Part shown: positions 46,201 through 58,244 of the stretch, one piece after another
How positions within the stretch are numbered: the stretch's first letter is position 1
Layout: every line of letters starts with the position of its first letter
Source: Zygnema cylindricum
Lineage: Eukaryota; Streptophyta; Zygnematophyceae; Zygnematales; Zygnemataceae
DNA: 64,000 nucleotides
NCBI GenBank assembly: GCA_037447655.1
Contig: JBBHKE010000886.1
Location: forward strand, 1 to 64,000
Direction: 5' to 3'
The notes under the pieces: generated by a model
What the model was told of the DNA's origin: nothing
The model's database searches: none
What the model saw: only the letters and a program-made list of their open reading frames with translations
Program-made: the position numbers and the translations under genes

Positions 46201-49200
46201 AGAGATTAGAAAAGTAGTTTACTACCACATAGAACAAGGCATTTTTTTATGTTATGTTTTTCGGCCTTTAGACTCGCTTTTCTCTGTGCATACTTGTCGA
46301 ATTATTAAGCCGACTGTTGCGATGGAAAGGTAAGATTCTTACCTTCCGATTGGCATCCTCAAATTAAAAATCGGACTTGTGTGCACGGAGAAAATTTGAT
46401 TTAAATAGCGAAAAATATTAATGCCAATCGTGATGCAGGGTAGTCTTTCCAGTGAACAACTTCAAAGAAGAAAAACTCGGAAGACGCAGAAGAAGGAGAA
46501 ATAGTAGAAAACTTAAAAGAAAACGGAAAACCTGTAAGGCTTTTGTTTATAAGCTTGGGTTCGTAATGCTAGATTATTGAGAACTGTTTTTGTCAAAGTT
46601 TTTCAATTAAGTATTTAGGGCACCCAGATAGAATGTGGACGACCAGCTTCGAAATAAGAAAAATGGGAGTTTTACATGCTTTTACTACAAACTTAAAAGT
46701 ATGGTTGAATAAACTTCACCTTGGAGAAAAGGTTGCAATGCATCGATTCTTTTATATGATTATATTACGAAGAACGGTAGCGCTACCAGATAATGTTTAT
46801 TTTGTTATTTAGTATATTTCATGTAATATTAACCACGGGTTATTTTAAAATTTTTGATCTTTTGATGATGATAGCAATTGTTTAATATTTCGACCCAACA
46901 TCCTTACCCAACTGTAAGTTTTGAAACGTTCTTCATGAATTTGAAGATGCCTTCAAAAAAAATTCATTGAAAATTACATTCTTAAATAATATGGAAGTGC
47001 AGAAAGAAAAATCAAATCATTTGGTTGGTTCAAATGGCGAAACACACTAATTTCCGGCATTTCGATGCTTTTTACGAACTTTATCTTTTAAAAAATTTCA
47101 CCGAACATTTATCTTTGGAAATTCTCTAATTAAACTCCAACCACTCTGAGTTTACAAGAAACTTTGTACCTTGACGGAAATAATCGTTCTATTTCTTTCC
47201 GAAAAGAGTCCATTCCGACAAAAAGGGGTCCGAGATATCTCCCTTGATGCATTGTAATCCACGGAACTTTTCGGAGAACAGTTTGGGCTTCATCGCAAAA
47301 AAAGGCCAAATGTTTCTCCGACACCCCATATTTGAGATTAATATGCACTAATTTCCTGTAAAATGTCCACATGAAACATAGAATCAAATCATTTTCGGCG
47401 AATCGAAAAAGAAAAACGCCAACACTCGTTATGTTCGATGCGTTTATTCATTTTTTCTAGTTTTCTATATGACGTATGGATTGATCTTTTGAACAGAGAA
47501 AAAATTTAGTCCCATACAGATGTTAATAGATGCTGATAGTTGCTCAATTTTTTTTTTCTTTTCTTTTATTATTCATAAATTCATACTGAGTTCATGGAAG
47601 CGCACTTTACACATAAAATTCGAAATAAAAATATAATACATTGCTTCATATTTACACACTTAAGAACTCGGATACAGATGCCCTTAATATTTGCTGCTAA
47701 CGATATATGATTACATTATTTCAAATAACAAATCTTGACTTTATCAAGCTATTTTCACTCGAGAACTTTCCGAAAATTGGTACCTTGGAGGTAATCCAAT
47801 TCTTGATTCTTCGATAATTGTGGCAGTTTCCACGTAACTTCCCATTCCTTTCATTATTATTGCCTCATCCTCGGCTCCTAATACCCATGATGTATTTGGA
47901 AAAGGGGTACAAAACAATAAAGCATCGCTATGTGAACCGGCAATTAACGCTCGATTTGTGAGAATCGCATAAAGAAAAGTGGAAATTAATCCGTGAATTC
48001 GATTCCCCAAACCTCCTGCCCCTCTTGAAATAACATATTGACATGAAGAATCTAAAAAGAACCCAAATCCCACCGAAAATCCCTTGCGTTTGTTAAAATG
48101 ACATGAATAAAATTCCGTCCGTTTCATCAGTCGGAAAGGAATTTGAGATAAACAAGCCTTCAAAAAATTATAGGAAAACCTCAAATAACAGAAAATTCCA
48201 AAATGACACAAAATTCAAAATTGTTGTGGTTGAAACCTCGAATCGGTATCAAGCATAAAGCTAAAAAGGTGGAGAAAAATATTTTACCGGTTTTAGAACT
48301 GGTTTCATTTCCAAAAAAGCTGGTCATAAGAATTTGAGGTTGCATGCAATAATTTTGCATTTTTTCGAAATCCCGCAATCTGTCACTTAATGCCTGAGAT
48401 GGCTGCAAAAAGAAATACATATAAATATAGAATGGATAAATAAATCAATAAGTATAACAATAAGAAAAATGAAAAAAAAGGTTCAGTTACTGAAAAAAAT
48501 CGAAGGATTCTTAGGTGAGTTGCTGCTTGAAATGACAGACATAAATTTGAATCAGAATTTTGGGTTAAGTTACGCATAAAAATATATATTTTCAATATAC
48601 ATTATTACGCTTTAAATTCCGTAGAGAAACTGGAAATTTAACAAACTCAGAAACTCACTTCTTATAAGTGAAAAAATGTTACCAACAAGAGAGATTTTTG
48701 AAATACAACAAATTGTATAACAGAAAAGCAACAAAGCAAGACGTAAAAAAGAAGCCATAATTTTGAAATTACAAAAGGCCTCAAGTCCCTAATCCTACAT
48801 TGATACTGTGTTTTATATTGTGTAAAACAGTTTACCGATTATAATTAAAATAAACAAGCAAATGAAAAACTCAGGAAAAATTTCAGACGCTCACAAACAA
48901 ACAAAGGTACATATTGAAATTAACAAACAAATATAAATTTATCAAAGTGGTTTTGCAGTAAATTTTACCTTTTCCGTAAAACGGGTATAATAAAGATGTC
49001 TTTCCAATTTACTCCGACAGAATTCCCCTTCCTCCGGAAAATTGGTTAAAAGCTGATTTCAAGCAAAGAATTTTTTTAATCAAAACTTGAATAAAGGTTT
49101 TATTTTTTCAAGTCAGTTATTTTACGCGAATAATGTCAACGTCCCCCCGTCCCACCTTTTCCCCTCACCTCTTTTCCCCATCTTACTCCTCCTCCTCCCC

Positions 49201-50577
49201 CACCCCAATCCGCTTCCCTCTTCCCACCCTCTCCCCCTCTAACCCTCTTTCTCTTCCGCCTCATCCTCCCTTCCTTTATCCCCTCTTCCCACCTCTCCTC
49301 TCTTTCCATCCTCCTTTCCCGCCTTTACACTTTTTTCCTTTCCCCCTTCCCTTATTCCCATTTCTCTTCCACACTTCCAGTCTCGCCCTCTTACCCCTCT
49401 TCTACCTCTTCCACCTCTTCCCCTTCTTCCCCTTTACCCTTTCATCCATTCCCTCTTTCCCCTTCCCCTCTTCCGCCTCTTTCCCCTCTTCCCCTATCCC
49501 CCTTATCCCCTTCCCCACTCCCCACTTTCCCGTTTTTCCCTCTTCCTCGTCTTTCCTTCCAGCCTTCCCTTCTCCTCCCTCTTCTCCATCTTCCCCATTT
49601 CCCACTCTTGCCTTTATCCTCCTCTTCCCTCCCCACTCCTCTTCCCCTTCCTCCTTCCCTGCCCCTCCCCCTATCGGAATCCCTTCCTATTGAAGCCTAT
49701 TTCTACTTTGACATTTCTCGTTCTTTCGAGTTCTAAAAGGCTTAAAAAGTCCTAACTGTCGTACTTTATTTAGCGTTTCTGTACTTTTGGACACACCTTT
49801 TGTAGTATAGAAAGATTCCCCTCGGGAACTTGTAGAATCTTCCCTTTTATTGGTTCCTTCTCCCTATAGGTTGGTCCTACCGAGATTGTTGCACTACATT
49901 TTATTCATAATTATCATTTTATTTATAGTTATTTATAAAGATTCTCCTCCTACGAGGTTTTTTCTATAAAACTCCTTTGTCTCCAGTGTAAAGGTCAATC
50001 GGAGCCAAAAAAAAACTTTCAGAAAAACTTCTTCCTCTATTCTCTCTTCCCTCTCTCGCCCCCTCTCTCCCCCCCTCTATCTGCCCTTTACTCTCTCCGT
50101 CCCTCGCTCTCTCAACCCCTCTCTCTCCCCCTCTCTCTGGCCCCCTCTCTCCTCCCCTCTCCCCCCCTTTGCTGTCTCAACTACTTCTCTGTTCCTTTTC
50201 TTGGCCATTCCCTTATTCTTAGCCTCCTTTCTTTACTCTTTATTTTCCCTCATTTCGGCCTTTATGGCCACAATTCCATTGTTCCCTCCCTCGTCCCCTC
50301 TCCTCCCTCTCTCCCATTCCCGGCTCTCTCTCCCTCCTTCCTCTCCTTCCTTTTCCCTCTCCCACTTCGTCACTACCCCTATTTCCCTCCCTCCCCCTTT
50401 GTGGGAAAAAATGTCAGTGCGTTTCTGACAGAGAAACTTATTATTTCTGAAAATAACAGTAATTAATGTTAAAAAAGAATTATAGTTTCGTTCAATTCGC
50501 CTCACCTGGGCGGAGGATGCCATTGTGCACACAAAAAGAATTTCGGCTAGTAACAAAAACTTAGTCCGTACATTCAT
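43218..50577 (-). CDS. GT37 (xyloglucan-type) fucosyltransferase, 8 exons, intact
   Basis: Likely Golgi alpha-fucosyltransferase using GDP-fucose on cell-wall glycans (family knowledge; acceptor unknown). Exons: 50577-50506, 49052-48969, 48402-48288, 48051-47784, 47355-47170, 46014-45925, 44159-43872, 43614-43218. All introns are GT-AG, phases agree, and the total is 1500 bases (499 residues). Exon 1 encodes a hydrophobic N-terminus (FLLLAEILFVCTMASSAQ), a signal peptide or anchor. Exon 4 carries SRGAGGLGNRIHGLIST (residues 99-115), the family's conserved core. Then come [39 protein letters not shown], and SFCDEIQTSSLSTFGALA with AGIRPFVMN. The start is the first Met in frame before the hydrophobic stretch; upstream codons are open but Arg-rich. 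Intron 6 carries a MITE (44505-45720). It lies tail to tail with the damaged paralogue at 32802-41574. Confidence 0.92.
43616..43653. repeat. GGGAGA tract at the exon-8 acceptor
   Basis: Purine run on the plus strand. On the sense strand of the minus-strand GT37 gene it is the CCCTCTCC pyrimidine tract running into the acceptor at 43615. Confidence 0.8.
44505..45720. mobile_element. hAT-type MITE, 1216 bp, in GT37 intron 6
   Basis: Ends TAGTGTTGGGTATCG and CGATACCCAACACTA are perfect inverted repeats, flanked by the exact 8-bp duplication CTTATTAG (44497-44504 and 45721-45728). 8-bp duplications and this end type fit the hAT superfamily. About 130 bases inside each end are dense in TATCGATA/TATCGCGATA palindromes. 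No transposase frame is present. Confidence 0.93.
49140..50410. repeat. C/T-rich tracts in intron 1 of the minus GT37 gene
   Basis: 49140-49680 (CCCTCTTCC-like) and 50030-50410 (CTCTCCCC-like) are pyrimidine-rich on the plus strand, so purine-rich on the sense strand of the host gene. They are separated by ordinary AT-rich sequence. Long Pro/Ser frames across them are artefacts. Confidence 0.85.
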
Positions 50578-51265
50578 CCGCTCACTCGTCCGTACATTCA
50601 CCCGTACGGATTTCCGTACGACATCCTTACATTCTCGAGTTTGTGAACTCTGGATCCAACGGAATGGAGAAAACCTGTCAGAACCTTTTTTCCGAAACAC
50701 CATTGAAAACAAACCCTATTTTTTTTTTTAAATATAAAATTTCGCATCAAAAATGTCATAAACAAGTGAAAAGTTTGCACTTACTGTTTTACTATGTTAG
50801 GTGCACACCCAACAACTTACCACAAACTCGCAAGCTCGACTCGGCAACATAATGGTGAATGCGAAACTAAAACACAAAAAATAATAAATAAATTCTGTCC
50901 AACATTTACCGAAAGCTTTCGATTCCTATCGTTACGTCGACAATTTTGAAAGCTCGATTTTCATTCTTCTATACATTTGGCGCGGCAAGGTACAGCTGTC
51001 ACGTCGACGGTAACTGAAATTTGTTCGACGTCCTAACTCCCGGTACAGTAGTAGCGCCGAAATTATCGCGAGCGAATCAGAAGGCAGGAAAGCCGCCGGC
51101 GGGGAAAGTGACTGCTTTCAAGGGGCTGTGAGGTTCGAACGAAATGATGAGAAAAACCTAAAGTGCGACATCGTCGGTAATTAATGATGCATGTCGAACT
51201 GGACTGATCGATTTTTAATTTCGAATACCCAGAGGCGTCTCTATCTTTGTCGATATGACAGCTGG
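50578..51265. other. 5' flank of GT37, no further gene seen
   Basis: Contains clustered CCGTAC words near 50578-50625 and ordinary intergenic sequence. It would hold the promoter of the minus-strand GT37 gene. No clear TATA box was identified. Confidence 0.45.
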
Positions 51266-51642
51266 TGTTGTGTCAGAGGTCGCAAAAGTCAAAAATTATC
51301 ATACCCGAAACCGACCGTTTTTTATTTTTGAAAATCTGAGTAACCGACACCCGACCGTTTTTTGTCACGCTCCAAAATTGTTAACCGTTAACCGACCGTC
51401 GTTTACGAAAAAAAAAAATAACCGAAACTCGAATTCTAGAGACTAACCGTGACCGCCCGTAACCGAAAAGGTACAAAATTACAACGCTCATGGTTATTAA
51501 CGTTAAGCATTTATTACACCGCGAATCGTAATCATCGTAAATAAATAATTAATGTTATCCATTCCAATGTAGATTTTTTCGTTTTTTCAAAATAAAGTTG
51601 TACTCTATGTAGTTTATCAATAACTCTAGTTTAGGTTTCTGT

Positions 51643-52116
51643 TGTTGAAATACAATTAAAGCATTCTACACTACTTGTTGTTTCCTACCCTATTTTTAGA
51701 GTTCTATTTGCTACGCTATAAGTCTTGTACTTCGGTTTAGCATTCTGTACTTTATTTAGTGGAATGTACATACCTTTATTAGAATTGATGATTCTTGCGT
51801 AGGAATCTCTTTAGTCTTAGATTCCTTTTACCATAACTAGATGTACCTTCCTAAGTTACGCTCTAGGCTAGATGTACCTTTTAGAGCCTTTTTGCGGCTA
51901 CTCCTTACCTCGTCTTACTATAAGACTCTCTTGTGTCATCGTGAATATTAAAAATCTAAAATCAAAGACACTTGAACGACAAACCTCTCACTTGTTCCTT
52001 GTTTGTCGTTACTTTTCTTCCCTGTCTTATTTATCTTAGTGTCTTTCTTGTTTTGGCTTTTCTAGATACTTTCGACACTTTAATCTTTTTAGCCTTTTAT
52101 AGCATCACATTCAATA
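51643..52116 (+). repeat. Copia 5' LTR
   Basis: 474 bp, from TGTTGAAATACAATTAAAGC to CACATTCAATA. The right boundary is set by the target duplication at the far end and by the primer site that starts at 52117. It differs from the 3' LTR by about five substitutions. Confidence 0.92.
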
Positions 52117-52130
52117 GGTTATGGCCCTAG
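52117..52130 (+). other. primer-binding site, initiator tRNA-Met half type
   Basis: GGTTATGGCCCTAG directly abuts the LTR. It corresponds to the anticodon-loop region of initiator tRNA-Met, the half-tRNA primer type known from Drosophila copia, rather than the tRNA 3' end (TGGTATCAGAGC) of most plant Copia elements. One G of the expected GGG is missing. Confidence 0.7.
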
Positions 52131-55100
52131 CCCTTCGTCTGTCTCAAACTCTGTGCCGAAATTTCACGGCGAAAATTTTTATGATTGGAAGTTTGAAATC
52201 CAGCATTTGTTTTCTTTCGAAAAAATTTGGGGACACATTAATGGCACTGTCAAGTTGCCTGTCCTTCCTGAAGCCGGTGACGCCTCCTTTGCTACTACTC
52301 AGACAGCTGTCGCTTCATGGATTGAAAAAGATTCTGTCACGTTGTCTCGCCTTGTCCTTTCTTTGGACGGCCAAATTGCAAATCGGATTCGCGAAGCGAC
52401 GACTTCTCATGAGGCGTGGCAGATTTTGTGTCGCGCCTACGAAACTGACACTTGGCCACATCGATTGGCCCTACGTCGACAGTTCAACAACGCGCAAAAA
52501 GATAAATCTGAATCTATGTTTGTTTTTATTCAAAGAGTTGAATCATTGGCTGGACGACTTAAATGCATTAATTACAAAATCACGCATGAGGATCTCATAA
52601 GTGTCATTTTGGGTGGATTACCTCACTCTTTTAACTCTTTTGCAAGTACGGTTAGTACTGATACGTCGACTGTCACCTTGGAAGATCTCACTAATCGGTT
52701 ATTACACGAAGAGACGCGTTTAAATCTTAACAACCCAGTCGTTTCTAATGATGGTTCGGCGCTTTTTGTCTCTTCTCCCAAGAAACCTCCAATGATTGCA
52801 GGATATCAACTTTTTTGCAAGTACTGCAAAGAGCGTGACCACGTCATCGACGCGTGCCCTGCATTGGCTAGGAAATGCGAAAAAGACCGTACGGCTGGGG
52901 GACCACGAGGACTTTCTACACCAAATCCAAATCCAAAGTCCTTGTCTTATCCCCACGTCTATCCACCGCCACCTGGTCATGCGGCGCACGCGGCGATCGA
53001 CTTCAATTTGCCGTACGGCCCACCGCCACCGTGGTATATGACTCCTCCTTTTTACCATCCTCCTTCAAATCCGCCGGTTTCACTGGATGCTTTTCCCACG
53101 TCCACCCAAAATATTGGGTCTGCGTCACCTGCAATAATACCTGTCCCAAATATACCTCCCCCACTTCCCTCCGTGGACTATGGGTACGCATTTTTCGCAA
53201 TCAGGTAATTCTTATGATTGGCTAGTTGACTCAGGCGCTTCTCATCACATGTGTTGTCAGCGTGATATAATGCTTAATATGGTTCCCCTTTCCATTCTTC
53301 TACGTATTTATTTGGGTAATAATATGATTCTAACCTCCACTCTCGTTGGACAGGTGCATATTAAATCCGGTTCGCACGCCTCTCGTCCAATCATATTGGA
53401 CAAAGTTTATTTCGTACCTGACCTCAAAAATAATCTTTTTTCGGCTAGTTCGGCTTTGCGCCATGGGAATTTTGGTGTCATCACTGAATCCCACGTTCAA
53501 TTATTTTCCTCCTCAAAAGATCTCATTGGTAGTGGGACTAGAATGGGCAACTTATATCTTTTAATTTTTTTTAATGATATTGCTCATGCTTTTGTAGCTC
53601 ATTCTCCTTCTTCTTCCTCTTTTTTGACATGGCATCTTCGATACGGTCATCTTAATGGTGCTAGTCTAGCTTCCCTTGGAAAAGGGCTTGTAAATGGCAT
53701 CGATATTTTTAATGAAAACAAGATTGACTTTTGTCATGGTTGTATTCTTGGAAAAATGCCTGCTTACCTTTTCCTTCCTCTTCTTCTCGCTCTTTGGCTC
53801 CCCTTGATCTCATTCATAGTGATGTATGCGGTCCTATTCCCATTCCAAGCCTTAGTGGCGCATCTTATTTTCTTACTTTTATTGATGATTTCTCTCGCTT
53901 TACACATGTTTATTTTATGCGTCATAAATCTGAGGTTTTTACCCATTTCCAACATTTTAAGGCGCTTGTCGAAAATCACTTGTTGTATCGCATCAAAACA
54001 ATTCGCACAGATAATGGGGGAGAATTTGTTTCCAATGAGTTTTCCGAGTTTTTACTCACACATGGTATTATTCATCACAAAACTTCTCCTCATTCTCCCC
54101 AACAAAATGGTGATGCCGAACGTCTCAATCGCACTCTCATTGACATGTCTCGCTCTCTTCTCCATTTTGCCTCTTTACCTTTCCACTTTTGGGCGGAAGC
54201 CTTGCTAACTTCCTTTTATATTCGTAATCGCTCTCCCACCTCTTCTCTCTCTAACAGAACTTCTTTTGAAGCATGACATGGAACTAAACCCGATGTCTCC
54301 CATTTTCGCATTTTTGGGTGCGAAACATACTTCAAAATCCTTCCTCCTTCCAATGGTAAATTAGGTCATCGAGCTATGCGAGGAATTTTTGTGGGATACT
54401 CCCCGAATTCCAAAGCATATCGTATTTGGTGTCCGACTTCTCACCGCATTATCACCACTCGTGACGTTATTTTTCATGAGACACCTCTTATACGTACACT
54501 TGTACCCGATTTCCCAATCACTCCTCTACCCAGTTTTTTTCCTCTTTATGAAACTGACATCTCTAATTCTAAAACCACCTTGCTCACACCCCCTTTAATC
54601 CCATCGCAAAATACGCCCCCTTTAAACCCTCACATTTCCCCTATTTCTACAGATCTTACTCTTTCCACAGATTTTGTCTCTTCCTCCAATTCCGGCAATA
54701 AATTTTCCCAAGTGCGCTCCACGATTTGTGGTACTATACAATCTGTCGCTGGTGACTCGACGGTCCTGGACGCGACAAATTTCACTGCTGTACGACCTAT
54801 CACTGATGACGCGACGGTCTTGGACGCGACAAATTTTACTCATGTACGACCTGTCACTAGTGACGCGACGGTCCTGAACGCGACAAATTTCATCAATGTT
54901 CGACCTATCGTTGGTGATGCTTCGGTCCTTCATTCGACAAATGTATTTCCATGTCCTTTGGAGATCACTTCGCCGACACGTGTCAGTCGCAATTCAGTCA
55001 TGACTACGCCACTTACGCCACTTGCTGAACAACTTGCCGTACGTCAAAGTACGCGCCTCTCACAACCGTCGTGGAAGATTCCCGAAAATTCTTGCTCACG

Positions 55101-56697
55101 CTAACCTTGCCGACGTCAAAGATCCTCCTACATTAAATGCCGCGTTGAAACGACCTGATGCTTGCATGTGGCGACTTGCGGCTACACAAGAATATGACGC
55201 ATTAATGACAAACAATACCTGGACCCTTTGTACTCTTCCACCAAATCGTCGTGCGATTGGTTCAAAATGGGTCTTCAAAATTAAACGACTGGCGGATGGT
55301 ACTATCGATCGTTACAAGGCACGGCTCGTCACCAAAGGGTACTTACAGACAGAGGGCGTTGACTACAACGAAACTTTTGCCCCTGTCGCAAAGTTTGACT
55401 CCATCCGTACTATTTTGTCCCTTGCAGCTCTTCATGATTGGGAATTACAGCAACTCGACGTCAAAACTGCTTTTCTTCATGGCAGTCTTGCATAAGATAT
55501 TTTTATGGAACAACCACCTGGCTACGCTGTCCCTGGTACAGAAACTCTTGTTTGTCATTTACGCAAGTCTATTTATGGTCTTAAACAAGCACCTAGAGTT
55601 TGGCATCAAACCCTTGTCGCAGCATTAATTAAAAAAGGTTTTAAAGAAATCAGTGCTGATCCTGGGATTTATATTAGAGGTACAGGAGACCAGTTAATCA
55701 TCATTATTATTTACGTAGATGATTTAATTCTCGCAGGTCCTAGTAAATCCTCTATTACTTAAGTAAAAAACATTCTCTCATCCTATTGGCCTATGACCGA
55801 TTTAGGCGATCTTGATTATTGTTTAGGCATCACTATTTTACGTCAAAGGTCTGCACGCATTTTGCAAATGAGTCAAGAGCACTACATTCTTGATCTTCTT
55901 GAGCATTTCGTAATGTCCGATTGCAATTCGGTGCCTACCCCTATTGTTCCGAATACCACTCTCACAAAAGAGTCCTCCGATGGGAATGCCCAAGGAGATA
56001 TAAACTCACTATATCGATCGATTGTTGGAAAATTAATGTATGCTATGCTTGGCCGGATATATGTATTGCCGTTTGTCTTTTGTCTCAATTTTCGCATTGT
56101 GCCACTCAAACTCATCTCCAAGCCGCGAAGCGTGTCCTTCGATACCTCCAAGGAACGAAACATCTTCACCTTACTTTTTCCCATACTTCTCCTCCCTCGC
56201 ACTCCTCCCCTTCTTTTACTCCGGACACTTCGATTATTGGATTCTGCGATGCGGATTGGGGAAATCAACTCGACGATCGTCGTTCCATATCCGGTGTATG
56301 TTTTTCTCTCGGTGGTGGTCTTGTCTTTTGGTCATCCCGCAAACAACAAACTGTTGCTCTTTCCTCAACGGAGGCGGAATATATGGCCGGCACTACCGCC
56401 ACGAAATCGGCTATTTGGTTTCGACGCCTTCTTTCCGATCTCTCTTTTACTCCATCTTCTCCCACTCCCATTTTTTGTGACTCTCAAGGGGCATTGGCTC
56501 TTATGAAAAATCCTATCCATCATACACGCACCAAACATATTGATATACAATTTCATTTTACGCGTGATAAAATTCTTGATGGTACCGTTTCCATCTCTCA
56601 TTGTGCATCTGACTCTCAACTTGCCGATTTTCTCACCAAACCTCTCCCTCGTCCTTTATTTCATCATCACATTTACTATGCCGGTCTTCGTGACTAA
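52123..56697 (+). pseudogene. Copia gag-pol, interrupted
   Basis: Gag (52123-53208 frame) begins PSPSSVSNSVPKFHGENFYD and has the zinc knuckle CKYCKERDHVIDAC (CX2CX4HX4C). It has no ATG in frame; the ATG at 52121 is one base out. The frame changes near 53200 to protease (WLVDSGASHHMC) and the pre-integrase zinc region (WHLRYGHLNGASLA), changes again near 53740 to integrase (DVCGP, RTDNGGEF, QQNGDAERLNRTL), and meets a TGA at 54274-54276. Reverse transcriptase lies in another frame from about 55080 (WVFKIKR, YKARLVTKGY, YVDDLILAG), with stops near 55495 and 55760. RNase H (GFCDADWG, STEAEYMA, SQLADFLTKPLP) is in a further frame from about 56040. At least three stops and four frame changes make it non-autonomous as read. 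Confidence 0.9.
54754..54945 (+). repeat. 54-bp in-frame tandem repeat in Copia pol
   Basis: Three full units and one partial, encoding variants of DATVLDATNFTHVRPVTS (18 residues) in the linker between integrase and reverse transcriptase. The frame is kept in every unit. Confidence 0.9.
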
Positions 56698-56710
56698 CCA
56701 TGCTTTAATC

Positions 56711-56719
56711 AAGGTGGGG
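56711..56719 (+). other. Copia polypurine tract
   Basis: AAGGTGGGG directly before the 3' LTR, the expected plus-strand priming site. Confidence 0.8.
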
Positions 56720-57193
56720 TGTTGAAATACAATTAAAGCATTCTACACTACTTGTTGTTTCCTACCATATTTTTAGAGTTCTATTTGCTACGCTATAAGT
56801 CTTGTACTTCGGTTTAGCATTCTGTACTTTATTTAGTGGAATGTACATACCTTTATTAGAATTGATGATTCTTGCGTAGGAATCTCTTTAGTCTTAGATT
56901 CCTTTTACCATAACTAGATGTACCTTCCTAAGTTACGCTCTAGGCTAGATGTACCTTTTAGAGCCTTTTTGCGGCTACTCCTTACCTCGTCTTACTATAA
57001 GACTCTCTTGTGTCATCGTGAATATTAAAAATCTAAAATCAAAGACACTTGAACGACAAACCTCTCACTTGTTCCTTGTTTGTCGTTACTTTTCTTCCCT
57101 GTCTTATTTATCTTAGTGTCTTTCTTGTTTTGGCTTTTCTAAATACTTTTGACACTTTAATCTTTTCAGCCTTTTATGGCATCACATTCAATA
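56720..57193 (+). repeat. Copia 3' LTR
   Basis: 474 bp. The differences from the 5' LTR that I counted lie at C/A near the start and four clustered near the end (CTAAATACTTTTGAC, TTTTCAGCC, TTATGGC). It is followed by the TCTGT target duplication. Confidence 0.92.
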
Positions 57194-57221
57194 TCTGTCA
57201 GTAATAATTATCCGCTTTACC

Positions 57222-57435
57222 GAATCTGACAAACGTACAATTTCACGTCATTATGACGTTTCCACTACGCGGTTTGTAAAAACGTACAGTTTCACGTCAT
57301 AATTATCCAATTTTTAGGTACACATACAGAATCTGACAAACGTACAATTTCACGTCATTATGACGTTTGCACCACGCGGTTTGTGAAGACGCAGTTACAT
57401 CATAACGACATGTATTAAATATTTTTTTGTACTTT
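57222..57435. repeat. 107-bp tandem duplication
   Basis: GAATCTGACAAACGTACAAT and TTCACGTCATTATGACGTTT recur at 57222 and 57329, each ending in CACGCGGTTTGTGAA-like sequence, just right of the Copia insertion. Confidence 0.85.
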
Positions 57436-58244
57436 TGTCGTTAATACGCTAAAATTTTGCACGGTCAGACACCGATCGTAAGCCACACTATTTAAAACAG
57501 CACTATACTAATGCTGTTAACGTTGATTAAAAAAGTACCTTAAATAATGTAAAGAAAGATTTAGAGTTATTTACTATTTGTAAGGTTTTTGGGTCAGAAT
57601 TCGTGGTGACGGAATTAGTGTTAATAACGCTAATTACGATCGCGGTGTAGTGTTAATGGAAAATTATGATTGATGATACTATTTAATGCAAAGAGACGTT
57701 GCAGGTTATAGTCCACGTCTTTAAATAATATTGTTAACTTTATTTTGTAATGTTAATGTTTATTCTCTCGCAAATCTAAATTTTTCGCTACAATTTTTCG
57801 GACAGTTTTTCTTTCGACTACAATACTATGTTATGAATTATGCAAAAAAGGTAAAGTTTTAATTATGAATTTTAACAAAAAAAGTCTTAGTTTTTCACAT
57901 AAATATCAATTAGCAAGAAACACATTGTGATGAGCAAAAAAATCAAAACATATTTTGTAGTATCGAATATGTGAAAAATCAAATCACAACCTTGTCCTAT
58001 TTTCGACTCTATGATACAAATTCTCAACCTCAAACCTAAAATTTACACAAAATATATAAATCTAAATGTGGTATAAATACTTCGCTTTGGTAATTTGGTA
58101 AAAATAAACATTCCGGTTTAAGAAAAAAAAAAGATAAACATTAGAAAAATTGTGAAAATAAAAAAATAAATAAAGAAAAAAATATATATATATAACTAAT
58201 ACTTAAAAAATAACAATAATTAGAAAACAAAACAAAACAAAAAA

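Larger units (their letters stand above)
51643..57193 (+). mobile_element. Copia-type LTR retrotransposon, 5.55 kb
   Basis: Two 474-bp LTRs (51643-52116 and 56720-57193) differ at about five positions. The flanking 5-bp duplication is TCTGT (51638-51642 and 57194-57198). Domain order is gag, protease, integrase, reverse transcriptase, RNase H, the Copia (Ty1) order. The primer site follows the 5' LTR directly and a purine tract precedes the 3' LTR. The coding region is interrupted (see separate entry). Confidence 0.96.
51517..57647. mobile_element. mariner-like MITE split by the Copia insertion
   Basis: Left CACCGCGAATCGTAATCATCG and right (reverse complement) CACCGCGATCGTAATTAGCG form inverted ends with TA on both sides (51515-51516, 57648-57649). 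Without the enclosed Copia element it is about 580 bp. The right part contains a 107-bp tandem duplication (57222 and 57329). Its ends match the family of the 199-bp MITE at 32227. Confidence 0.7.

Noticed and set aside
49133-49693. 186-codon Pro/Ser/Phe frame
   Set aside because: C/T-rich intron sequence of the GT37 gene without codon structure.
50583-50712. Longer N-terminus for the minus-strand GT37 gene (open frame upstream of 50577)
   Set aside because: The upstream codons are Arg-rich with repeated NVRT units and would place the hydrophobic signal far inside; the Met at 50577 fits better.
51120-51150. tRNA B-box-like GGTTCGAA
   Set aside because: No matching A-box, acceptor stem or anticodon arm could be folded around it by eye.
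51643-52113. LTR boundary ending in CA (TG...CA rule)
   Set aside because: Only the end three bases further, after CAATA, gives matching TCTGT duplications and an adjoining primer site.
52121-52600. 159-codon frame starting at the only ATG after the Copia LTR
   Set aside because: The conserved gag sequence (PKFHGENFYDWK, zinc knuckle) is in another frame; this frame is a shadow.
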